Source: Trichobilharzia regenti (Eukaryota > Platyhelminthes > Trematoda > Strigeidida > Schistosomatidae). From it: a stretch of DNA of 64,000 nt. This document shows, in pieces, positions 31,741 to 41,782 of this stretch (position 1 is its first letter; each line of letters starts with the position of its first letter). The notes under the pieces were generated by a model, which worked only from the letters and a program-made list of their open reading frames with translations, made no database searches and was not told where the DNA came from. Location of the stretch: contig OX235270.1 in the NCBI GenBank assembly GCA_944472135.2, positions 41,106,352 through 41,170,351 on the forward strand. The letters are read 5' to 3'. Made by a program: the position numbers and the translations under genes.

Positions 31741-32888
31741 CCGTTGCAGAGTTCATTTGCTGAATTCCGTTTATCAGCTATATCCTCAAATCTGAACAGT
31801 AACACGCTCATGTCATTGTATCGCTGAATATAGGTGACGAACAAACATACGACGTATCTGGTCAACCAAGCGTAGAAACAGAGTAATTTACACCAAAGAT
31901 AATAGCATTCAAATAGTAACTTGAAACTAGAAATGCCTTTATTCGTGCAAGTCAATTTAACAATAACCCTTTCGTTTACACTTGGCTTATCCTCACTAAA
32001 CTGACCATTGATATTCGTCCTTTCAAACGAACTGATACTAGCATAGTCATTGCACAAGATACTTGAGTTGATGGGTGTCTGTTTCATTGTGGATGACAGC
32101 ACCAACGACGACTGATTGATATCAGTTGATGAAGTTAGCGGTGGATCAGAAGCTGTTATTCTTCGGCTTTCAGAAAATTCTCTAACTGCAAGATTACTAC
32201 CACTGCTGTCTTTTACTATTAGCTCAGGTTTAGCACTAGCATCTGATGATAGGTGGGCTACATGCTGATCAATCAAACTGACGGTCTGACAAGTATTCAT
32301 GCCTGCTGCAACTGCATTTATTTCTACTTCACCTTTGAGCTGTACAGAACCCTTATTTAACTTAGCAGTAGTAGGCATATCCCTCATCTCATCACGATCA
32401 ACCAAAGACAAATCTGCACTATCATGATCATTATCACAAATATTCAATTTACCATCATCTATCTGGTCGACTTCATCAATTTCAAACCCTTTAATAACAG
32501 AAGTAGTGAATTTTGGTTCCTTCTCACAAATCCCTAAAGATTTTATACCTTCACTCTGACTAGTAATACCTTGTAAACTTGTGGAGTCAGAACTGTCCTC
32601 TGAGACTGTAACACTCTTCTGTGGCATACTATTAAACAATGGCTTACCAGTTGCAACTACAGACTTCTTGACCACACCGTTATCGTCACACAATTCGGAG
32701 TCAGGCCTGTAGTTTACATTTAGCTTATCACTGAACTTGCTCACTGGTTCACAGTTCACCTTTGTATGCACCTCTTGCAAACGTGTAAAACACAACCGTG
32801 TTTGTCTTGCAGCTTGTAACTTATCTGTTGAGGATGTACTACGAAACCTGTTACACTCACTAGGTCTATATGCATTACTAGACATCAT
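31728..32888 (-). CDS. Second ORF of the gag-only element, with a damaged zinc knuckle (386 aa)
   Basis: Starts ATG-ATG overlapping the gag stop (ATGA), one frame off. Residues about 30-48 contain LCFTRLQEVHTKVNC, the spacing of a Gag CCHC knuckle (C-x2-C-x4-H-x4-C) with the second Cys replaced by Arg. The rest is acidic, Ser/Thr-rich and unrecognised. A hydrophobic stretch near 320-355, with several Leu, Cys, Tyr and Val, could be a membrane segment. No protease or RT motif. The protein is identical in copy 3, so the frame overlap and the Cys-to-Arg change predate the duplication or were shared by conversion. It may be the C-terminal end of Gag, made by reinitiation or frameshifting. Confidence 0.65.
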   Translation of the reverse strand: MMSSNAYRPSECNRFRSTSSTDKLQAARQTRLCFTRLQEVHTKVNCEPVSKFSDKLNVNYRPDSELCDDNGVVKKSVVATGKPLFNSMPQKSVTVSEDSSDSTSLQGITSQSEGIKSLGICEKEPKFTTSVIKGFEIDEVDQIDDGKLNICDNDHDSADLSLVDRDEMRDMPTTAKLNKGSVQLKGEVEINAVAAGMNTCQTVSLIDQHVAHLSSDASAKPELIVKDSSGSNLAVREFSESRRITASDPPLTSSTDINQSSLVLSSTMKQTPINSSILCNDYASISSFERTNINGQFSEDKPSVNERVIVKLTCTNKGISSFKLLFECYYLWCKLLCFYAWLTRYVVCLFVTYIQRYNDMSVLLFRFEDIADKRNSANELCNGFPT

Positions 32889-33688
32889 GGAGCCTTCTCG
32901 ATATCCACCTCTCTGAGGCCCTTCGTCATCAGTGATTGCGTTTTGATCTCAGACTGCTCTATTCTAGGGGTGAGATTCAATATACTGGCAAACTTGCTCA
33001 TAGATTGATTGACACTATCTTTTACTAGTTTCAGGATATCATCAAATTTTGGCTCGATACCCTCATCCTCCATACGGGAGCTTATCTTCACCCACTTCCT
33101 TTGCAGTCGAGTAGGTAGGCGTCTCGCAATTACCTCTAGGACTGAGCTGGAGTTGAGGTCACTCATGCAATTCATAGAAATCAAGGTATTCTTATAAGTC
33201 ATAAGATTATCTAAAAACTCAGTGAGTTCCTGGGAGTCATCATGTAATTGACCACCATTACCCTTAACAGCCTCAAATAATTTCCCTATAATCATCGAAG
33301 GCCTTCCAAACCTTTGACGTAGTATGCTCACAGCCTCGTAGTAGCCCTCTTTTGGCTTCATAAACTTACAGCACTGTATAGCTCTTGAAGCATCTCCAGT
33401 GCAATATCTCATCAAATACATCAATTTCAATTCATCACTTAATAGAAAACTACTCAACATGATCTCAAACTCCTTTACAAATTGTAAATAATCAGCTGGG
33501 TTTCCATCAAAACACCGTGGTTCTAATTTAGGGAGTTTGATGTTCCTATTATCCCTGAACGGCGAAACAGTAACATCAACCATGTCATGCTTAATATCAG
33601 ACACATCGTTACAATTAACAGACAAGTCACCATGACTTACTTTCCTGTTTGCATCCAAGACGCTCTGTCCCTTCTTTGACCCAAGCAT
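32885..33688 (-). CDS. BEL/Pao Gag core protein (267 aa)
   Basis: Capsid-type Gag of the DUF1759 family found in Pao/BEL elements: IKLPKLEPRCFDGNPADY at about 50-67, a FVKEFEIML helix, LMRYCTGDASRAIQCC, the EGYYEAVSILRQRFGRPSMI block at about 115-135, and VIARRLPTRLQRKWV near 190. Length and order fit a Gag capsid domain without nucleocapsid; the knuckle is in the next frame. The frame is intact. It differs from copy 3 by one residue seen (L in place of I in the FLLSDELKL stretch). Gag assembles into particles that package element RNA. Confidence 0.82.
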   Translation of the reverse strand: MLGSKKGQSVLDANRKVSHGDLSVNCNDVSDIKHDMVDVTVSPFRDNRNIKLPKLEPRCFDGNPADYLQFVKEFEIMLSSFLLSDELKLMYLMRYCTGDASRAIQCCKFMKPKEGYYEAVSILRQRFGRPSMIIGKLFEAVKGNGGQLHDDSQELTEFLDNLMTYKNTLISMNCMSDLNSSSVLEVIARRLPTRLQRKWVKISSRMEDEGIEPKFDDILKLVKDSVNQSMSKFASILNLTPRIEQSEIKTQSLMTKGLREVDIEKAP

Positions 33689-33852
33689 TGTTGAACTTGA
33701 CCCAATTCCAAGAAAGTTCCAGATATTGCTTGTTCAAAGAGGACTTGACCAGCACAGGGGAAGACGAAAGGTGACTATCCAAACTTTCACCAGCTATCGG
33801 AATCTGTGAGAAAATATTTCCGCCGTGAGAAACTGACTTCAATGTCAGAAAC

Positions 33853-34212
33853 TGTGAGCCACGTCTCGTAAACCGTTAATGCACAGCTCTTGCTACGCTC
33901 GGGCTCACGCTGTTCCTTGAAGTTTTCAGAAACGCTTAGTTATAACGGACGAAAAAACCAAAACACCGATTGGCCACTGGAGAATTCTTTACTGTTACAC
34001 CAACATATAAAAATAATAACTGAACTAAGGTCTGTGAACAAATATTACAATAATAAATCACAATATTACTTCTGACGGTTTTCTGCTGACTTCTTTCTGA
34101 ACAGCGACCGATGAGACGATGACTGTGGTATTGATGCCTCCGCGAAAATTGGGGAAGTTGGTTTTGAGCAAACAACCATGAATTGATCGTTCAATCTTCA
34201 ACACCATTGACA
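33853..34212 (-). repeat. 5' LTR of copy 2
   Basis: 360 bp, TGTCAATG at 34212 to TCACA at 33853. No canonical primer binding site could be recognised in the bases that follow on the minus strand. Confidence 0.85.
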
Positions 34213-34640
34213 TATGGCTTGTTGAAGATTGATACCAAGCACGTGGCTGAGTTTCAAGGCTTCCTGCCGACTACCTCTAAACACCTACATGTTCTACCTA
34301 AAACTGGCCGTATATGTTGGTCGAAATCCTTCGACAGTGATAGTTCGCGAATCACTATACGTTGAAACTACTACAGGGACAGCTTAGTACTATTTCAATC
34401 CTAGAAACTTCTGAGGGAACTCTTCCCGCCCAACCTCGAGGACAACTGTACAGTTCAACTACTACACGGCCTGGTTCAGACAATGAGTGTAATTATATAT
34501 ATACATACCATCGCGGTACGTTCAACGTTTGCGTTACATTTTTACGTGATTCGTTACATAAAATTTATCTTGTTGTAATACTTGCACAAGTACTATACTA
34601 CTTCCATACTTGTAACCATTAACTCTCATTTCTAATAGTT

Positions 34641-35810
34641 ATGGTTAATCAAAGTAAAAAGCAACGAACCCAATCCCCTGTAAAACTGGTGTCTAATTTA
34701 ACGTCCTTGATTGCTACATCAAGCAACACACCCCCTAAAAACGGCTATAGTGAGTCACATAACTCACTTGTATGCCGTAAGCGTCGAGCTGGAACTGAGG
34801 ATAAAACTGTACTGACAGCTAGTATTAGCACTACTCCTAAAAATTCAGTACCCTCTGCTCATACAGAACTCCTCCCTTCACCTTATGTGCTTATCGAAAA
34901 ACTCCAGCCATCAAGCTCTTTTTCAGTACTATCTTCAGAAATAGAACTTCTAAAGTTGTCTATAGGAGAACTTAAGGCTGAGTTAAGGGAAATAAAAAAC
35001 AGTAAGTCAGTAAATGCTGGAAACATCGAAACCAATACCGAGATATCCAAATTATCAGATCAGATCAGCGATATCAGATCGCAGGTCTGTGAACTGACAC
35101 CTCTAACTATCCTCATGAAAACTGTAAACCTTAACAAGCTTGACACAGAATCGGTAACTAAGGTAGATAACCTCATTAACTTTGTTACCACAGAAGTAAC
35201 AAAACGACTCGACGCAAAACTGAGTGCTATTGTCTACAACGTTCCGGACAATGAGGCACTAAAAAAGGTACAGCGCATCTTACTTAGTGAAGCGAAAATG
35301 CCTAACTCCAAGACTAAGTGCCATAGGCTGAAGAAGAGTCAACATGAAAAGTGTTGTCCTATTCGTTTTCAGTTCGAAACACCGGCAGAGACCAGAAAAT
35401 TCATCCACTCCCAACACACCCTATCGCAAGCCAGAAACTACAAACATATAAAGGTCGGGGTGGACAAAACAGTCATAGAAAGGCGCACATACAACTATCT
35501 CGCTAAGACTAATTGTGAAATAGGTAATAGGACATTGCAAGCAGCCATTATTCCCAACCCTGTGAAAGATACAGTAGACCCCACCGCATCACCCCTCTCA
35601 AAACACACAGAATTATCCCATCAGAGTGCAACACCAGCCGAAAGGCCACTAGACTGTAACCAAATAAATAATAAAACCATACCACCCATCACCGCAGAAT
35701 CTAAAATGCCACTAAATAACCCCAGAAAAAAGTCAAAACCCCCCGAAATTCGACTTTGTCCTCTCCTAGCCATAACTCCATTGCTAAAGATAAGGAAAAT
35801 ATGCCCCTAA
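34641..35810 (+). CDS. CR1 ORF1, N-terminal 389 codons
   Basis: RNA-binding ORF1 protein. The N-terminal 80 residues are basic and polar. A leucine-rich helix suited to a coiled coil lies at about 98-120 (EIELLKLSIGELKAELREIK). The RRM-like block at about 195-280 has SAIVYNVPDNEALKKVQ and CCPIRFQFETPAETRKF, matching the minus-strand CR1 ORF1 (545 aa). This frame ends early; the homologous C-terminal part is in another frame at 35884-36222, so a frameshift near 35760-35880 broke the gene. Confidence 0.75.
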   Translation: MVNQSKKQRTQSPVKLVSNLTSLIATSSNTPPKNGYSESHNSLVCRKRRAGTEDKTVLTASISTTPKNSVPSAHTELLPSPYVLIEKLQPSSSFSVLSSEIELLKLSIGELKAELREIKNSKSVNAGNIETNTEISKLSDQISDIRSQVCELTPLTILMKTVNLNKLDTESVTKVDNLINFVTTEVTKRLDAKLSAIVYNVPDNEALKKVQRILLSEAKMPNSKTKCHRLKKSQHEKCCPIRFQFETPAETRKFIHSQHTLSQARNYKHIKVGVDKTVIERRTYNYLAKTNCEIGNRTLQAAIIPNPVKDTVDPTASPLSKHTELSHQSATPAERPLDCNQINNKTIPPITAESKMPLNNPRKKSKPPEIRLCPLLAITPLLKIRKICP

Positions 35811-36540
35811 ATCATACCAACAAAAACAGTGGCAGCTTAAATAAGCCCACACTCCCACGGTCAATAGTATTAGCACTCACAACGTGCTAAATCGCACCAT
35901 GGCACACACTAATATCCAATGTCACAACAATGTCACCCTCAATAGTACAAGTGGTAATAGTCAGAACTCGGCTACCAACAACTCAGGGTCTTCAGAGTAT
36001 GGCACACAAACAAATTTCGACCGGATATATGGTACAAGTCTGCTGGGAACTAACCCACAATGCAGTACACACGAAACCCACACAAGGACACAACTAGCAT
36101 CAAACAATAGGTGGAATAATAAGCCATGGTCATCACAAGGATCCAATCATTTTTTATCCCCCGCGTCCCTGTCAGCGTTGAAAAAACAGCTGGTAGGGAT
36201 GTTAACACTCCTAAACCACTAGTGCTGGCTCCCTCCTTGCATGAAAACAGGAACGGTCTAGTGCACCCGTATCCATTAGGCACACTTGACACTTGCACAA
36301 GTATAGGTCAAATAAAGAACCCTACCCACTTCTGTAACCTAACTAAAAATAAAAATTCCTTAGTCTATAGCAAATCCAGTACTCCAACTCCTAATTCTTC
36401 ACCGAAAACAGCACACACCAACTCGATAGACATAGGTGAGCATGATGCTGAACTCCTCTTAACATAGGATCGTCATGTCCAGCAGAACTACTGGGTGCTG
36501 AACCATATTCGGGGCTGACTAACGAACTTAAATACTTCAA
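35811..36540 (+). pseudogene. Frameshifted ORF1 C-terminus and ORF2 leader
   Basis: 35884-36222 has the polar ORF1 tail ending in SALKKQLVGMLTLL, similar to the SILTQIAHILSSHL end of the other CR1 ORF1. A third frame (36126-36467) overlaps it, as the ORF2 start does in the minus-strand CR1, and probably is the ORF2 leader. It ends in a stop at 36465, so ORF2 also carries a frameshift here. Confidence 0.5.
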
Positions 36541-38030
36541 ATGCTACTTCAACTCTCATCTTTACTAATCCTCATAAATGCTAGATCTGTTCTAAATAAA
36601 TTGCCGATGCTCAGAGCACTCACAGTAATATACAAACCCCCTGTAATTGTCATCACTGAATCTTGGTGTCATTCGAACATCCTGGATGAAGAAATAAGCT
36701 TAGATAACTACACACACTTTCGGTGTGACAGGGAAGGTGGTAAGGGAGGGGGTTGTCTCATGTACTTTCTGAATGCACTTACTGTATCACAGCTAGAAAG
36801 TAGTACACTTAACATGCCTGAGACTCTATGGGTTAATGTACACTTAAATAACGTAACAGCATTAATTGGATGCACCTACAGAGCACCTGGCACCTTTAGT
36901 AATTACGAGACCCAACTTATTAATACTCTGGAGCAATTATCCGACTTACAATACGATCATAAGATCCTATGTGGGGACTTTAACTTACCTGAAATCAACT
37001 GGGATATACCCACAGGCCCAACTAAATTTGATAAGTTCTTAGACACACTGGATATACTTGGCTGGAAACAAACTGTCACTACTCCCACAAGAGGTAATAA
37101 CGTACTAGACTTAATCTTCTGCCACAATATAAGCCCCCTTTCAACGCTAGTAGGTTCTGAGTTTCCAGGGAGCGACCACAAAACAGTGATGTGTGCACTG
37201 CCAATTCCGCTGAGTAGCAATGCATCTCATACCTCCACTTCACAACAAGTAAAATATAGGAACTATAGTAAGGCAAACTGGGCCTTAGTTGAATCGATGC
37301 TAAGATCCTCCAAATGGGATGAATACTTCACTACTGATGACCTATCGAGAGCCCTAACCATCTTCTACCATAACTCTAACACATGCTTAGATGCTGTCAT
37401 TCCACTCCAAACACTAAAGGTTTCCCCACACAGAAAGTCATTCATAAAACCAAAGGATCGTACGAAACTGAAGAGACTCTCAACAAGTTACTTCAAACAC
37501 CACGACTTTGGCACTCTAGGTCTAATACTTAACACCCTTAGCTCCATCTCACAAGCTCAAGATTTCCGTATGAGAAAGGAAGAACGCATCGCAGTAGCCA
37601 GTCCTGCTAGAGTGTATGCACTCACAGAAATCTTAAGGAAGCGAATGAATCGCAAAAATCACAGCATTTCTCTCCTCATAGACAAAGGTAGGCTATGCAC
37701 TAACTCTGCAGACATATGTGAACTATTCAACAAAACGTTTGCAGGTAACTACCTTAAGCCCTCAGTCCAGCTACTCGATATACACCCTATTACTAATATG
37801 GCACAAACTCCATCTCCACTCACACCAAACCAAATTAGCACTGTTGAATTCAATTACACTAATATTAACCAAACTATAAGAACCCTCAAAAGTTCAAAAG
37901 GTTTCGGTACCGACGGTATATCATCTTACTTCTATAAATATGTTGGCCATGACATTCACATATTGCTCCTTAAAATATTCACAATATCCCTAGAAACCCA
38001 AACTTACCCTGACATATGGAAGACAACATT
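36541..38030 (+). CDS. CR1 ORF2, endonuclease and start of RT
   Basis: The APE-type endonuclease covers the first 230 residues: LINARSVLNKLP, ITESWC, GGKGGGCLMY, GCTYRAPG, LCGDFNLPEINW, VLDLIFCHN and GSDHKTV. A linker follows, then the first RT motif near 455-480 (SSKGFGTDGISSYFYK). The frame stays open across the junction for a few codons of LTR sequence and then stops. The continuing part is at 41783-43177. It could express a free endonuclease but not the whole enzyme. Confidence 0.85.
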
Positions 38031-38390
38031 TACCAAAGAGCCTGAAAATTGAAGGATCAATTCATGGTTGTTTGCTCAAAACCAACTTCCCCAATTTTCG
38101 CGGAGGCATCAATACCACAGTCATCGTCTCATCGGTCGCTGTTCAGAAAGAAGTCAGCAGAAAACCGTCAGAAGTAATATTGTGATTTATTATTGTAATA
38201 TTTGTTCACAGACCTTAGTTCAGTTATTATTTTTATATGTTGGTGTAACAGTAAAGAATTCTCCAGTGGCCAATCGGTGTTTTGGTTTTTTCGTCCGTTA
38301 TAACTAAGCGTTTCTGAAAACTTCAAGGAACAGCGTGAGCCCGAGCGTAGCAAGAGCTGTGCATTAACGGTTTACGAGACGTGGCTCACA
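38031..38390 (+). repeat. 5' LTR of copy 3
   Basis: 360 bp. Its first 16 bases (starting TACCAAAGAG) are strongly diverged from the usual TGTCAATGTAG start although the alignment is ungapped; the rest agrees with the 3' LTR. Confidence 0.85.
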
Positions 38391-38554
38391 GTTTCTGACA
38401 TTGAAGTCAGTTTCTCACGGCGGAAATATTTTCTCACAGATTCCGATAGCTGGTGAAAGTTTGGATAGTCACCTTTCGTCTTCCCCTGTGCTGGTCAAGT
38501 CCTCTTTGAACAAGCAATATCTGGAACTTTCTTGGAATTGGGTCAAGTTCAACA

Positions 38555-39358
38555 ATGCTTGGGTCAAAGAAGGGACAGAGCGTCTTGGATGCAAACAGGA
38601 AAGTAAGTCATGGTGACTTGTCTGTTAATTGTAACGATGTGTCTGATATTAAGCATGACATGGTTGATGTTACTGTTTCGCCGTTCAGGGATAATAGGAA
38701 CATCAAACTCCCTAAATTAGAACCACGGTGTTTTGATGGAAACCCAGCTGATTATTTACAATTTGTAAAGGAGTTTGAGATCATGTTGAGTAGTTTTATA
38801 TTAAGTGATGAATTGAAATTGATGTATTTGATGAGATATTGCACTGGAGATGCTTCAAGAGCTATACAGTGCTGTAAGTTTATGAAGCCAAAAGAGGGCT
38901 ACTACGAGGCTGTGAGCATACTACGTCAAAGGTTTGGAAGGCCTTCGATGATTATAGGGAAATTATTTGAGGCTGTTAAGGGTAATGGTGGTCAATTACA
39001 TGATGACTCCCAGGAACTCACTGAGTTTTTAGATAATCTTATGACTTATAAGAATACCTTGATTTCTATGAATTGCATGAGTGACCTCAACTCCAGCTCA
39101 GTCCTAGAGGTAATTGCGAGACGCCTACCTACTCGACTGCAAAGGAAGTGGGTGAAGATAAGCTCCCGTATGGAGGATGAGGGTATCGAGCCAAAATTTG
39201 ATGATATCCTGAAACTAGTAAAAGATAGTGTCAATCAATCTATGAGCAAGTTTGCCAGTATATTGAATCTCACCCCTAGAATAGAGCAGTCTGAGATCAA
39301 AACGCAATCACTGATGACGAAGGGCCTCAGAGAGGTGGATATCGAGAAGGCTCCATGA
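38555..39358 (+). CDS. BEL/Pao Gag core protein (267 aa), copy 3
   Basis: Intact Gag capsid domain as at 32885-33688: LPKLEPRCFDGNPADY, FVKEFEIML, YCTGDASRAIQCC, EGYYEAVSILRQRFGRP and RRLPTRLQRKWV. The ATG at 38555 begins MLGSKKGQ, 164 bp after the 5' LTR. The leader contains another open frame (38401-38616) with no recognisable function. The stop TGA overlaps the start of the next ORF as ATGA. It would provide particles for its own RNA if an autonomous partner supplies protease, RT and integrase. Confidence 0.82.
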   Translation: MLGSKKGQSVLDANRKVSHGDLSVNCNDVSDIKHDMVDVTVSPFRDNRNIKLPKLEPRCFDGNPADYLQFVKEFEIMLSSFILSDELKLMYLMRYCTGDASRAIQCCKFMKPKEGYYEAVSILRQRFGRPSMIIGKLFEAVKGNGGQLHDDSQELTEFLDNLMTYKNTLISMNCMSDLNSSSVLEVIARRLPTRLQRKWVKISSRMEDEGIEPKFDDILKLVKDSVNQSMSKFASILNLTPRIEQSEIKTQSLMTKGLREVDIEKAP

Positions 39359-40515
39359 TGTCTAGTAATGCATATAGACCTAGTGAGTGTAACAGGTTTC
39401 GTAGTACATCCTCAACAGATAAGTTACAAGCTGCAAGACAAACACGGTTGTGTTTTACACGTTTGCAAGAGGTGCATACAAAGGTGAACTGTGAACCAGT
39501 GAGCAAGTTCAGTGATAAGCTAAATGTAAACTACAGGCCTGACTCCGAATTGTGTGACGATAACGGTGTGGTCAAGAAGTCTGTAGTTGCAACTGGTAAG
39601 CCATTGTTTAATAGTATGCCACAGAAGAGTGTTACAGTCTCAGAGGACAGTTCTGACTCCACAAGTTTACAAGGTATTACTAGTCAGAGTGAAGGTATAA
39701 AATCTTTAGGGATTTGTGAGAAGGAACCAAAATTCACTACTTCTGTTATTAAAGGGTTTGAAATTGATGAAGTCGACCAGATAGATGATGGTAAATTGAA
39801 TATTTGTGATAATGATCATGATAGTGCAGATTTGTCTTTGGTTGATCGTGATGAGATGAGGGATATGCCTACTACTGCTAAGTTAAATAAGGGTTCTGTA
39901 CAGCTCAAAGGTGAAGTAGAAATAAATGCAGTTGCAGCAGGCATGAATACTTGTCAGACCGTCAGTTTGATTGATCAGCATGTAGCCCACCTATCATCAG
40001 ATGCTAGTGCTAAACCTGAGCTAATAGTAAAAGACAGCAGTGGTAGTAATCTTGCAGTTAGAGAATTTTCTGAAAGCCGAAGAATAACAGCTTCTGATCC
40101 ACCGCTAACTTCATCAACTGATATCAATCAGTCGTCGTTGGTGCTGTCATCCACAATGAAACAGACACCCATCAACTCAAGTATCTTGTGCAATGACTAT
40201 GCTAGTATCAGTTCGTTTGAAAGGACGAATATCAATGGTCAGTTTAGTGAGGATAAGCCAAGTGTAAACGAAAGGGTTATTGTTAAATTGACTTGCACGA
40301 ATAAAGGCATTTCTAGTTTCAAGTTACTATTTGAATGCTATTATCTTTGGTGTAAATTACTCTGTTTCTACGCTTGGTTGACCAGATACGTCGTATGTTT
40401 GTTCGTCACCTATATTCAGCGATACAATGACATGAGCGTGTTACTGTTCAGATTTGAGGATATAGCTGATAAACGGAATTCAGCAAATGAACTCTGCAAC
40501 GGCTTTCCAACCTAG
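39355..40515 (+). CDS. Second ORF of the gag-only element, copy 3 (386 aa)
   Basis: Same protein as 31728-32888: a CCHC-like knuckle with Arg at the second Cys (LCFTRLQEVHTKVNC), a long acidic Ser/Thr-rich middle and a hydrophobic segment near the end (LFECYYLWCKLLCFYAWL). The ATGA overlap with gag is conserved. Function unknown; most simply the nucleocapsid end of Gag plus read-through into former non-coding or pol-derived sequence. Confidence 0.65.
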   Translation: MMSSNAYRPSECNRFRSTSSTDKLQAARQTRLCFTRLQEVHTKVNCEPVSKFSDKLNVNYRPDSELCDDNGVVKKSVVATGKPLFNSMPQKSVTVSEDSSDSTSLQGITSQSEGIKSLGICEKEPKFTTSVIKGFEIDEVDQIDDGKLNICDNDHDSADLSLVDRDEMRDMPTTAKLNKGSVQLKGEVEINAVAAGMNTCQTVSLIDQHVAHLSSDASAKPELIVKDSSGSNLAVREFSESRRITASDPPLTSSTDINQSSLVLSSTMKQTPINSSILCNDYASISSFERTNINGQFSEDKPSVNERVIVKLTCTNKGISSFKLLFECYYLWCKLLCFYAWLTRYVVCLFVTYIQRYNDMSVLLFRFEDIADKRNSANELCNGFPT

Positions 40516-40516
40516 G

Positions 40517-40970
40517 GCGTCAACCTGAGAAGGGTTGTAGGCGTACTGCTGTAAGTCCTACAATTCTTCAAAGGGTAGCGCATCAATGAGCAGTCCAATG
40601 TGCTTGGTGTATGATCTTGTACATATGTTCGTGTTGTATATACTGAATTGATATCATCTGTCATCTAGCTGTTGGCAATTCTGTTTGTGTCCGGACGACT
40701 TCCACTTGGATCATCAACCTGAGAAGGAATGTAGGCGTACTGCTGTAAGTCCTACAGTTCTTCAAGGGTAGTTTGTCATGCCGGAATCCACAACATTTGA
40801 TGTGTTGATTGTACAAATGTTTGTGTTAAATAGTTGTGTGAGTTCCAATTATTGTAACTGTTGGTTAATCTTGTTTGTGTCCGTACATTCCACAACTTAC
40901 AATTGTCAACGTGAGAAGGGTTGCAGTCGTATTGGTGTAAGTCCTGCGATTCTTCAAAGGAATTCCCTCG
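40517..40970 (+). repeat. Three 190-bp degenerate tandem repeats, copy 3
   Basis: Units begin near 40517, 40710 and 40903; each has the CAACCTGAGAAGG, GGCGTACTG, GTAAGTCCT and TTCTTCAA blocks. Confidence 0.75.
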
Positions 40971-41422
40971 AGACACGATCTGCGAGTTTGTGTGTACTGT
41001 TTGTATATACGTGTGGTGTGTCATATCAATTGGTGTTTTTGGATTCATTGTGTTTACTTGTTGTTTTCGTACCTTGTTTTTATTGCATAATTTTGTTAAA
41101 ATTTTCGTCGTAATTACTTCTGAAGTAGTGTCCACTCTTCTACATCCGTGAATGAATTGATTGATGTTAAGGACAGCAGATGGGTCGTATACGCCGGGGA
41201 GGCTAGGCTATTGCTGAGAATGAAATGCACACGGAGATAATTGTTAGCTGCGGTCCGACACGCCGGGAAGAAAGAGTGTAAACGACTGAGGCTCGCATGC
41301 GTCACCGCTACTAGAACTGAGGCAGAATGAGTGACAAGCGATTTCAGTGGTAATTGGTAGTGAGTAGATAAGAGGATGTGCGTGGAGTATCATGAGGGAT
41401 GGATCCCTTTTTTGCCGGGGAG

Positions 41423-41782
41423 TGTCAATGTAGTTGAAGATTGAACGATCAATTCATGGTTGTTTGCTCAAAATCAACTTCCCCAATTTTCGCGGAGGCA
41501 TCAATACCACAGTCATCGTCTCATCGGTCGCTGTTCAGAAAGAAGTCAGCAGAAAACCGTCAGAAGTAATATTGTGATTTATTATTGTAATATTTGTTCA
41601 CAGACCTTAGTTCAGTTATTATTTTTATATGTTGGTGTAACAGTAAAGAATTCTCCAGTGGCCAATCGGTGTTTTGGTTTTTTCGTCCGTTATAACTAAG
41701 CGTTTCTGAAAACTTCAAGGAACAGCGTGAGCCCGAGCGTAGCAAGAGCTGTGCATTAACGGTTTACGAGACGTGACTGACA
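41423..41782 (+). repeat. 3' LTR of copy 3
   Basis: 360 bp from TGTCAATG to CTGACA. Preceded by an A/T palindrome around GGATGGATCC and a GGGGAG tract. Confidence 0.9.

Larger units (their letters stand above)
30217..34212 (-). mobile_element. Gag-only BEL/Pao LTR element (copy 2, inverted)
   Basis: About 4.0 kb on the minus strand: 5' LTR 34212-33853, gag 33688-32885, overlapping ORF 32888-31728, a non-coding 3' region with about 190-bp repeats, then 3' LTR 30572-30217. The flanking pentamers TATGC (30212-30216) and TATGG (34213-34217) agree at four of five bases, a slightly eroded TSD. From about 34196 to 30850 it is nearly identical to copy 3 (38047-41393 on plus; coordinates sum to 72243). 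No protease, RT, RNase H or integrase is present, so it depends on an autonomous relative. Confidence 0.88.
38031..41782 (+). mobile_element. Gag-only BEL/Pao LTR element (copy 3, complete)
   Basis: 3752 bp with two 360-bp LTRs (38031-38390 and 41423-41782) and a 5-bp TSD, ACATT at 38026-38030 and 41783-41787. Inside: gag, the overlapping zinc-knuckle ORF and a repeat-bearing 3' region. Relative to copies 1 and 2 it lacks about 240 bp just before the 3' LTR (junction near 41397). No pol domains anywhere, so it is non-autonomous. The LTRs agree over most of their length, pointing to a recent insertion. Confidence 0.92.

Noticed and set aside
39355..40515. Envelope-like protein in the LTR element because of the hydrophobic C-terminal segment
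   Set aside because: No signal peptide, no Cys pattern or cleavage site; the N-terminus carries a Gag knuckle instead.
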